Source: Anastatus disparis
Lineage: Eukaryota; Arthropoda; Insecta; Hymenoptera; Eupelmidae
Direction: 5' to 3'
DNA length: 64,000 nucleotides
Assembly (NCBI GenBank): GCA_017163975.1
Contig: JAFFSR010000220.1
Span: 10,744,001-10,808,000, forward strand
Part shown: positions 11,887-20,806 of the stretch, in pieces
Numbering within the stretch: the stretch's first letter is position 1
Layout of the letters: every line of letters begins with the position of its first letter
Notes under the pieces: generated by a model
Told to the model about the DNA's origin: nothing
What the model saw: the letters and a program-made list of their open reading frames with translations, nothing else
The model's database searches: none
Made by a program: the position numbers and the translations under genes

Positions 11887-12340
11887 ATCATCGTCTTTAA
11901 ATTAAAATTAAATAAATCAACCTTTTCTTTTTTTTATATATTTTATTCGATGATTTATTGCGATATAATATTTAAATTCGTTTTTCTTCAACACTTTTTA
12001 ACAGCTTAATTTAAGGTAATTTTAACAAATAGCTTTTAAAATATTTTTACTAGCGCGTTTGTTATATTTTATCAAAATATGTTATTCTATTCTTTTCATA
12101 CAAAAACAAAGAAAAAATAATTATACCTTACGATTTAAAACATAATAAAAATTACGTTGAAACGTTTTACTTTAGTGACAATTATGAGATTTAAAGAATG
12201 CAGTCGTGTAACAGTATTCTTTAAGTTAAAAAAATGCAACCTGTTTCCGCATTTCCAAAAAGCTAGACGATTCTAAGTATTTAATTTGAAGAAAAATGTT
12301 TATCATATCACTTAGATATGTATATGGCATTAAATAATTT
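11887..12340. repeat. Dispersed direct repeat, copy 1
   Basis: About 450 bp that recurs in the same orientation at 56742-57229. Shared landmarks in order are the start word GTCTTTAAATTAAAATTAAA, AACAGCTTAATTTAAGGTAA, ATATGTTATTCTATTCTTTT, a perfect 9-bp inverted repeat (TTAAAGAAT at 12191-12199 and ATTCTTTAA at 12216-12224), then CTGTTTCCGCATTTCCAAAA. No ORF. Copy 1 lacks roughly 37 bp that copy 2 has after the AAATATTTT word. The similarity is best in the last 180 bp. It could be an old unclassified transposon or a segmental duplication. Confidence 0.88.
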
Positions 12341-12369
12341 AATAATAATTACAAATTTTTAAAATATTA

Positions 12370-12415
12370 GAGATTACGAATCCAACAATCTATCTAATGA
12401 GCCACAGACCGACTC
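12370..12415 (-). mobile_element. SINE tRNA-head fragment
   Basis: 46 bp matching only the 5' part of the SINE head in complement (GAGATTACGAATCCAAC then TAATGAGCCACAGACCGA). Body and tail are absent. It lies 30 bp beyond the dispersed repeat copy and has no counterpart beside the second copy. Confidence 0.7.
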
Positions 12416-12985
12416 AATTTTCTTAATGTTATAACAGTATAAATTACATGTAAAGCAAATTAACTAATTCTAAAGGAGGCTTGTAAATCATCATAAAATT
12501 TGATAAATAAATTCTATCAAATTTGTCTGATTTACCAACGCATTAAAAAAAGCTCTAATAGAAATAATAACAAATCAAATAAATTTAAAATTCAAATAAA
12601 TTCACTTGTTTATATCTAATGATAAAATGTTAAACGGTCAGCTTGATTTCTCGAAATTCGGAGAAATTTAGGAAAAGGTATATACGTACGTATGTGTGGC
12701 GCATGTGTGAGTGAATATGTGTTTATATGTATACGAGATTTCAAAGCAAAATTAATTCGAGTAGGGATAATATTCGATGTTTGCAAGGGTGAGGATGTTC
12801 AACAGTTTTGTATTGTACATCGAAGTGTACACTTGTAGTGTTGGATTTTAAACTAAATCCTTCTAAATAACCGTTATATATATTATCGAAATAACGTTGA
12901 TCGATTAGTTATTGAGCATTTGTGTATTTTAAATTTTATAAAACGAGAATAATACAAAACTTTAAGTGTTTGACTCTCAGAAAAA
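12416..12985. other. Region upstream of the serine protease gene
   Basis: AT-rich, no ORF of note. It should contain the promoter of the protease gene; a TATAAAA word at 12937-12943 is the only candidate core element I can point to. Confidence 0.45.
12937..12943 (+). promoter_or_regulatory. Possible TATA box
   Basis: TATAAAA 43-49 bp before the protease start codon. Such words are frequent by chance in this AT-rich DNA, and no clear initiator sits 25-30 bp downstream. Confidence 0.25.
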
Positions 12986-14676
12986 ATGAAGACGCAAATT
13001 TTTTATTCGACGTTTTTTTCAATCATCACTTTACTCAGTAAGTACAACCAAACTGAAGTATTAAAAATATAAAGCTTAATTTTTTAATTTTTAATATATA
13101 ATGTGTAATTTTATTTCGGCCTTATGGCCCAGAAATTTTAATATTTAAGAAAAACTATTGGTTTTTTTCGATAAAAAGAAAAAATATATAACTTTATTTC
13201 GGCCTTATGGCTCAGAAATGTTAATATTTAACAAAAACTATATTTTGTAATAAAAATTTTGTCGCAGATTACAAAGTAAGGTATTGCGAAGCAGTTATCA
13301 ACGGAACGCCGGCAAGATACGGTGATTTTCCATTTATGGTATCGTTAAGGAACGAAACAGGTAGACATTATTGCGGCGGTTCATTAGTTTCATCGAGACA
13401 CGTTGTAACGGCCGCCCATTGCCTGTACGCCGACGAGAGTGTATTCACCGAAAGATCGGCGATATTATATCAACCGGATCACGTTAGAGTTGTCGCTGAT
13501 TCCACCGATAATTTGCCAACGCTCGCTGATTATCTTCCGCAAAAAATTTACAATGCCGTCAAATTGAAAGTCCATCCGATGTACAATGTAATGACGCACA
13601 GTAATATGTACGACATCGGGGTGATAACGGTAAATACTTTGGCTTTTTTCTATTTTCTTTACTTCTATATATTACATAGTAAAACTTGTTTAATTTTTAA
13701 AAAATTTGACTGCTTACGTAAAATTAATACGCAAAATATTAAATACATTAAATGATAGATAATTGATGAATTGCAATATATTCAATGAAAAAAAATATAT
13801 GAAAATTAAACTTTACTGAAACAAAAAGAAAAAAATTTAATTTAACATTGTTATATTTTATAGCTGGATAGAGACGTAACGAACGCTCAGGTTTGGCCAA
13901 TTAGACCAGCATATAAGTTTAAATTACGAGCAGGTGATGATGCATGGGCTGCTGGATTTGGCGCTGATGATCTAACTAAGGCCAAGCTACTTCAGGGCTC
14001 AAAAAGACTCAATTGGCTGGATGTAAATATTGCGATTCAAGAAGAATGTGCTAAGGACTATGCTGCAAAAAAGGAACCAATCATTGCTGAAGATTTGAAA
14101 TCATCGAGCATGTTCTGCGCATACAAGAATAATCAAAGCGGAGTTTGTGTAGTTAGTATAATTTTTTAATAATTTCTAATTTAACCGTAACTTATAAAAT
14201 TCTTTTGCAGAGTTGAATATTTTAACATACAAATTTATAAAAATAATATTAGATTTTTTTTTTAATTTAAATTTTTTAAAATTTTATCTTGAATTGAATA
14301 TCTAACCTAAAAATTTTAATCAACGTTATTTTTAAAATCTAACCTCAAAATTTCAATTAATATTATTTTAAAAATCTAACCTCAGAATTTTAATTAAAAT
14401 TATCTTTTTTTCTAATTACAGAGAGACAGCGGAAGTCCACTCGTAAGACACAAGCAATTGATTGGAATTGTAATATTTGGAAAGCACCCGTGCGGTTCAG
14501 GTACACCCGATGTTTTCACAAATGTCAGCACTTATTATGATTTCATAATGGATATAGTCGATGAAAAGGCTAATAATAGTGTTTCTCGCAATTATTACAC
14601 GAGTATTGAAGTTTTAGCTTTGTTTGTATTATATTTATATTTTGAATTTGTGTACAGATGTAAATATTTAATTTAA
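12986..14676 (+). CDS. S1A (chymotrypsin-fold) serine protease, four exons
   Basis: Predicted secreted or membrane-tethered endopeptidase of 318 residues. Exons are 12986-13037, 13268-13629, 13864-14151 and 14422-14676, with introns in phases 1, 0 and 0 and GT-AG ends (GTAAGT, GTAAAT, GTTAGT). The hydrophobic N-terminus IFYSTFFSIITLL is a signal peptide. The mature start VINGTPA is at residue 27. The triad is His68 (TAAHC), Asp133 (YDIGVI) and Ser237 (RDSGSPL). Six cysteines fit the three core disulfides (42-58, 168-182, 191-220); Cys24 is extra. Counting back from the Ser, position 189 is Gly and 226 is Asp, a crab-collagenase/fire-ant-chymotrypsin-like S1 pocket rather than trypsin's Asp189. 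Odd points: Arg where oxyanion-hole Gly193 is usual, Ala rather than Arg/Lys before VING, and about 34 extra C-terminal residues with a hydrophobic stretch. The final donor choice is inferred. Family certain; substrate unknown. Confidence 0.93.
13105..13242. repeat. Tandem duplication in protease intron 1
   Basis: Two copies of a unit of about 54 bp (13105-13159 and 13189-13242), offset by 84 bp. Both contain TTTATTTCGGCCTTATGGC, then CAGAAAT and TTAATATTTAA. The GC-containing core stands out in an otherwise AT-rich intron. It lies between exon 1 and exon 2 and does not touch either splice site. Confidence 0.85.
14301..14408. repeat. 37-bp tandem repeat in protease intron 3
   Basis: Nearly three units starting TCTAACCT at 14301, 14338 and 14375, each followed by an A/T-rich stretch with AATTTYAATYAA. 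The third unit runs into the polypyrimidine tract before the exon 4 acceptor, so expansion could affect splicing distance. Confidence 0.82.
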
Positions 14677-14865
14677 ATCACAACTTTTTATCAACTTTTT
14701 ATTTTTATTAAATACTGACGTAAAATAATGGAAAAATTGATGTTTAATTGAACGAGTTTGCATGTGAATTTAATTTTAATTGTAAAATAATTAATTTAAT
14801 CTTGAGATGATTGTAAAAAATTAATAGTGTAGTTGAAATGAAATCTTTTTGATAATTGTAAATCT

Positions 14866-14871
14866 AATAAA
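14866..14871 (+). terminator. Polyadenylation signal of the protease gene
   Basis: AATAAA 190 bp after the protease stop codon, the first canonical signal downstream in the gene's orientation. It implies a 3' UTR of about 210 nt. Confidence 0.5.
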
Positions 14872-14875
14872 GAGT

Positions 14876-14957
14876 GATTTTAATCTCAAGACAATTGTAT
14901 AAAAGCTCATAAGTTATTGAACATTAAAAGATTTTATAAGAAAGAGAGAGAGAAATG
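14876..14957. repeat. 82-bp dispersed duplicate, copy 1
   Basis: Closely matches 17033-17113 in the same orientation; shared words are CAATTGTATAAAAG, TCATAAGTTATTGAA and TAAAAGATTTTATAA. It begins right after the polyadenylation signal of the protease gene. Confidence 0.82.
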
Positions 14958-15000
14958 TTTTCTATTCAATTTATTTATCCTATTTTAGTGTAAGTTTGAA

Positions 15001-15333
15001 AGGTCGCCAGTGGCTCAGTCGGTAGAACGATGGATTCGTAATCTCAAAATAGCGAGTGCGATTCCCACTCTCGGCAGCCGATTGATACAAGCACCACTGC
15101 ACCTTGCATGTACTTTGTTCAAAAACACACTGATGATCTCCGTTGCTAATTAGCATCGCAATGATAGTTAAATAAGGTAATTGTCCCAATACATAACTAC
15201 TTTTAGATTGGTACCACTCAATACATAATTACATAAGTTTACGTGTATATGTATTGGGACATGGTACCATTCTTAAGGTAGCCATGTACTGGGACATTTA
15301 TCTTATAGCCGCGTTAAATAAAACTAAAAAAAA
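15001..15333 (+). mobile_element. tRNA-derived SINE interrupted by a small TA element
   Basis: Plus-strand copy. The head starts AGGTCGCCAGTGGCTCAG, the body ends at 15172 and the last part (TAGCCGCGTTAAATAAAAC) resumes at 15306. The insert at 15175-15303 split the 3' inverted repeat; removing it and one TA restores the family sequence. The B box is mutated (GAGTGCGATTCCCAC). Confidence 0.92.
15175..15303. mobile_element. 129-bp TA-flanked MITE nested in a SINE
   Basis: Flanked by TA (15173-15174 and 15304-15305). The left end AGGTAATTGTCCCAATACAT matches the reverse complement of the right end, AGATAAATGTCCCAGTACAT, so the terminal inverted repeat is about 27 bp. A second inner inverted repeat uses GGTACC and CAATACATA on both sides. 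No coding capacity. The TA duplication fits the Tc1/mariner type. Confidence 0.85.
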
Positions 15334-16832
15334 CCATTAAAAGCTGCCATAAAATATCGATTCTCACACTTTCAAATAAAAAATCAAATTTTTTCATCGT
15401 CAATCAAATCATTATTTAAATAGCTCATTCATTTGCATCCATCCTGCACCTGTCATTATTTTTAAACTAAAATTCCAAAATCTGAAAAAGAGATATACCG
15501 TTATGCACAAGCCTTTTAAACAATGATTTACGTGAAATTTCACTTTTCACACAAAACGTTTGAGTACAAGCAGAAAATAGATATACACAAGCACGCATGT
15601 GTGTATGTGGAGTAAACGTAAATTTTCCCTTTGTGCTTTCATTGTCGAGGAAAAACATATGTGCACACTCGAGAGAGAATCAAAAGAGAAAAGGGAATAT
15701 ATATATATACGTATATTTTGCAAGTTAAAAGAAAGAATAAAATAAAAAAGGAGGTTGAAGTAGAGTTTGTTTGGACTGGTGTGTTACTTGGGAGTTAAGC
15801 TTCATTTGTGAAAGACATCCTTCATGTACAGCGAGAAAAAAATTTTTTGATGGGTATAGTCTAAATAGAAAGTTGTTTCAATTTTAAATGTATTTAACGT
15901 GATTATTGTAGTTAATTATTCATGATGTTAATCTAAGATAATAATATCTTATATAAGTCAGAAATTCACACCATAAAGAATTTCTCATTTATATTTTGTT
16001 AATTGTATAAAAGATGTAGAGTATTTAACAAATTAGAAAATGATTTAAAAAATTTTTTAAATAAAAGTGGATTAATTAAGAATTTTTAAATTAAATTATT
16101 TTGCTTTTTAAGATTGATTTAATCACAAATTTCTAATGTTATTTATGCCTACTTAAATTAATAAATTATACTCAATCATATGAAAATACGATTTTTTATT
16201 AGACTGTACAGCTTATTGTTTTCAATAAAAAGCAAGTCTGTAAAATTATTTTGGTAAATGGGAGGTGGTCTTTTAAGATTTTCCATGGAATCCTTGGACC
16301 TTAAATTATAGTTTAAAATTTCTCGTTTTAGTTTCACTTGTCATTGTATACCAAAGCTTTTTTCGTTGCTTTGTTATTTCAAGTTTAACTTATTTTCTTT
16401 CTCTTTCTTTATCTTTTGTATTCGTTTTCCGTTTTGTCAAAATTGCAGCGCAAAGAAACAGACACGTTTGCCATCTAAAATGCTTATCAGTTACGTTTGT
16501 TCAAAGACAGCCGGCTTATATGTATTTGCCGTTTAACTCTCATAACGTTAAAATATTATTCGCTAAGAATTTTTTTCTTCGTTTTTTTTGTTTTAAATTC
16601 AAAGTAAAAAACGTGGATACTCTTTTTTATGTTTATTTTAGTAAGCCAAGATTTTGATCTTTGGAATTTTAAATATGCATAGTCGTAGAGTGTTTTTTAA
16701 TGTTTACTTTTTTTTACATAACGGGATTTCATTATTTGATTTTATGTAATATTTGAAGATAATGCATATTATCTTAAAATGCTACATACGCTATTGAATA
16801 TTTTAAAAGATTTTGTTTGTATAGATGAATAA
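15334..16832. other. AT-rich non-coding stretch
   Basis: No gene seen. Short ORFs such as 15467-15658 (-) show no domain or codon signal. Confidence 0.5.
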
Positions 16833-17030
16833 AGGTTTCGATAGCTCATTCGATAGAACGATGGATTCGTAATCTCGGGGTTCCGAGTTCGAATCCCGCT
16901 CTCGGACGATTTATATCAAGCACCATTGTACGTTACATGCGCTTTGTTCACAAACACGCTGAAAACCTCCGTCGCTAATTAGCATCAAAATGATAACATA
17001 AATACAGCGACGTTAAATAAGAAAAAAAAG
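16833..17030 (+). mobile_element. tRNA-derived SINE, full length
   Basis: Plus-strand copy with an intact B box (GAGTTCGAATCCCGC) and CGT anticodon position, a short deletion after TCTCGG, intact GCTAATTAGC, and CGTCGCT/AGCGACG arms. The A tail leads directly into the second copy of an 82-bp duplicate. Confidence 0.93.
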
Positions 17031-17032
17031 AA

Positions 17033-17113
17033 GAATTTTAAATCTCAATTCAATTGTATAAAAGATCATAAGTTATTGAATTTTAAAAGATTTTATAAAA
17101 GAAAGAGCAAATG
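17033..17113. repeat. 82-bp dispersed duplicate, copy 2
   Basis: Same-orientation match to 14876-14957, located immediately 3' of a SINE tail. Confidence 0.82.
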
Positions 17114-20100
17114 CAAATTTAGGGTTATCTTTTATTGCAGGTATCATTTTATTTTTAAATAAATTTTAACCATTGTGATTTACTTTTATCAGCAAGTTTT
17201 TAATTTTTTGAATCGGTTGTATGGTTTATAAACATTTAAAATAATAATCCAAAAACAATTTCGTCTTGCTTAAAAATTGAGCCTATACTTGGTTCTTTCT
17301 TTTTGCAACAGCTATTTAATTCATTTGATTTTTTATTGAATATCCGACACCTGTCCTTTTTTTTTGTATAACTTTCTCGAACTTTATAACCCAAAAAGGA
17401 AGAAAAATATAAAAGTTTAATTCTTGAATTTCTAAAGTTTCAGTAAATATACCTATGGAGACTTCAAAAAACTTGTTGAATATCTTTGTTCGACCCACGA
17501 TTGCTAAAACAAATATAGTCGCGCAGAAAGTCAGTCGAGAACATCCGTTGGAACCCGTTAAGAAATTTTTTTTTATTTTACGGAACTGCCTCGTATCGAT
17601 CGGACTGCTTGAGTTTCGTTAACATACTTCCGCAATGACATTATGAATAATGATATTTTTTTATTATGGCAAGAATCAGACATTTCATGTGATTTCTTTT
17701 TATTATATATGAATCGTAACATATTTTAATAATGTTTAAATAATGTTAGGCATAATTTTCATTCCATAGACATTATTTCAATTTTTTTTATTAATTATAA
17801 AAAGGAATATACAAAATAACAATGAAGACTTTTGAATGATTCATAAAATTTTCTTATTTAACAATATAAGATGTCCTTCATCATAACCAATTGTGATTCT
17901 TCATTTTTTATGCTTTTATAGCTTTTGTTTCACTGAACATAGAGCAATAGACTAATTCGTAATGTGTTAAGTTCTTTTTTTTAGGTCAAGGTTTATTTAA
18001 CGGTTGATTTAAGTGCGTTACGGAGACGTTTTGTTAAAAAAAAAAAAGAAAAAAAATTAACCTTGAACACCTTGTTTCAGCATGTTAAATGATTAAGTTA
18101 AAAGCAGTAAAGACATAAATGGATGACGGTGTTTGATTTTTATGTTGGATAAGATGTTCTTTTTTGAATGATCTATATTTTAGATCCTTTCTTTTAAGGA
18201 TATGAACTTTTTGATTAAACTGTTAATTTAGTTTTTATGTATGTTTTTTAAATGTATCTTTTTATATTAATAATTTTTGAAATATTAAGATAATTTATAT
18301 TATAATTTTTAAAATATATTAAGAAAGAAAAAATCTAAAAATCATAACATTTAAAAATTTATACATGCAGTATATTTATATTTAATTTAGATTATAAAAT
18401 ATAAATAAACTGATTATGAGCTCAAGTATTATTTCAAATAGAATTTTTTAATTTCTAAAATTTATAATAGTGGACAAAGTGAATGAAATCACTTTGATTT
18501 AAATATCGTAAGAAAAATTAAAAAATTGATATTTTTTACTTATAAAACGAGTAATATTAATTGTTCGATTTAAATTGCAGTACCATTAATATCTAGAACT
18601 TTAATTCTATATCTTTTTTTGATAATTTATAATAAATAAACGCACTTATAATAAATACAAATTGTTTATAATAATTCAAACTTCATATCACATTACATAG
18701 CTTTGCTGAATCTACCAAAAAAAAGAAAAAATAAATAAGACAAAAAAATAAATGACGAATAATCCAAGCAAATAATGAAAAATCTCTTATATCTAGCACG
18801 TGTTATAATTAATTTCTTTCCATATTGAATCGCGTGCTTTTAGCACCGGACACGCAAACGTATCCGCACGAAATATATAGAGGCGTTAACTTGACAAACC
18901 ATGTATCATAAACACCTTTTATCATACCCACAAAATGCACGCATACGCACACATATACGCGTCTATATATGCGTACAAACGAAATTGATTACGCAGGTAG
19001 TATAAAGTACTATAAAGGATTTTCGCTTTGCTTTCAAACTCGTCAGGGGTTAAGGTATAGGAAAATTTTCATTTTCTCCAGCGTATATATAAACGATCCC
19101 TACATTAAATTTGTTTTAAACTTTATTGAAAATCAATGCACCTTGTAAGCTTGTGTACCTTTGCCAACTTACAAGCTTTATGTAAAGGGATATGCATTTG
19201 ACAAAAGGGAGCACCAAATGCTTTTATAAAGCTTCTATTTTCACTTCAAAGTTCACCAAAAGGATTTTCGTCGAGTTACTTTGTAATAACGGAGTTGTAA
19301 TTTAGAGACTGTTTTCAACCTGTTATTTTTAGGCTATTTTTATTTTTAAGAACTTGTATTTCGTCTATTTTATCAAATTTCAAACTTTTATATTTGAATT
19401 TAAAAAAAGTTCGATCATCTATTATTTCAAGTATCGATTATGAATAAACATTAATTTTTTGCAACCACGTAATTTTTGGTTTAACATACTTTCTATACGT
19501 AGTTTTTCTGTGTGTAACTGAAAAGAATTATTAAAAGAAAATTTATTACAGCAAATTTTCATTTTGTAAAGCCATTCGTAATTTACGAATGTATCAGATT
19601 TCAGAAAATCTAAATTAATAAATAATCATTTTTAAGGCTACCGTAAGTTATAGGCTATTAAATTATTAATAAATACACGAACTATATTATATAATAAGTA
19701 CATAAACACTGGAGATTATCCATTTATCTTCGATTGTAAAAATTTAAATAAACTATTAGAACTTTTTTATTATTTATAGTACTAATGATAAGAAAAAATT
19801 GTAAATTTTTTTTTTATTCTCAGACTAATCGAACTTATGATACTAAATATTTGTTAGATATATACGAGTTTCTTAAATATGGATTTTTAAGAGAATAATT
19901 ATTTCTTTAGCACGTTGACTAGGAAAACTCGTAAATAAGAAGATTGAATATGTAAGGTTGATTTTTTTTTTCGACCAAGTGGTAGTAGTTCCTTTTGGAC
20001 GACGCCAGCTAAATTATGACTAGAATTTCATACAAAGGTAAAAAAATAAGAAGCAGAAAAATAAAATAAATAAATATTACCTCTATCATATAACCGAGAG

Positions 20101-20598
20101 AATTTAATAGGTATAAATTAGAAACAAATCATGACGCTACTACCCATGTTAAAATTATTACTGTAATTTCTCACTTTGCCACTTGGTTTTCCTTAAATGC
20201 AGGCGCGAAATTTCACTTTATTAAAAAGATAAAAATGTATATGGAAAAAGAAGAAACGTTTGAAGAAAAAAAAATTTTTTCAGTCTCTTTGAATAAAATG
20301 CTAATGATATATTTATTTAAATTTTAATTTAGAAAGTGAACGGAAATTACAATAATTTGTACGCGTAATTAAAATTTTCTAATGCCTTGTAGAAGGAATA
20401 GAAAAAAATATATATATAAACAACTTCGGTTAATAAATGAGTGAAATGCTAACATTGACATTAATTAATTTTATAAATATTCATGCATTAATATAATTCA
20501 CGCAAAATTTGTAAATAAGAAAAAATATATGCACTTCTTATCGTTTTAATGACTGTGTTAACAAAAATTTAACAAATTGTTGTTTATTTTTTGTTACA
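17114..20598. other. AT-rich non-coding stretch with one GC-richer island
   Basis: No confident gene. The interval 17511-17640 is richer in GC than its surroundings and is open in more than one frame on both strands. A small hairpin (AAGCTTGT and ACAAGCTT) lies near 19147-19178. The remainder has only homopolymer tracts. Confidence 0.5.
17455..17622 (+). CDS. Weak candidate small ORF, 55 codons
   Basis: An ATG-started reading frame (METSKNLLNIFVRP..., ending GLLEFR) with unusually mixed codon use for this region. It overlaps an open minus-strand frame of about 100 codons (17316-17618), and no splice signals or domain are apparent. It may be a chance ORF in a conserved non-coding or regulatory island. 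Confidence 0.15.
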   Translation: METSKNLLNIFVRPTIAKTNIVAQKVSREHPLEPVKKFFFILRNCLVSIGLLEFR

Positions 20599-20806
20599 AT
20601 TTTTTTTTAATTTTATTTAACGTCGCTGCATTTATGCTGTCATTGCGATGCTAATTAGCAACGGAGGTTTTGAGTGTGTTAGCGAACAAAGCATATGTAA
20701 CGTAAACAGTGGTTCTTGTATCAATCAGCCGCCAAGAGCGGGATTCAAACTCGAGACCTCGAGATTACGAATCTATCGCTCTACTGAATGAGCCACTGAC
20801 AACCTC
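20599..20806 (-). mobile_element. tRNA-derived SINE, full length
   Basis: Minus-strand copy from the poly-T at about 20599 to the head end AACCTC at 20801-20806. Intact GCTAATTAGC; B box GAGTTTGAATCCCGC; CGT anticodon position. Confidence 0.92.

Noticed and set aside
13336..13755. ORF continuing past the protease exon 2
   Set aside because: The last 42 codons read through intron 2. The GTAAAT donor at 13630 and the homologous continuation at 13864 show where the exon ends.
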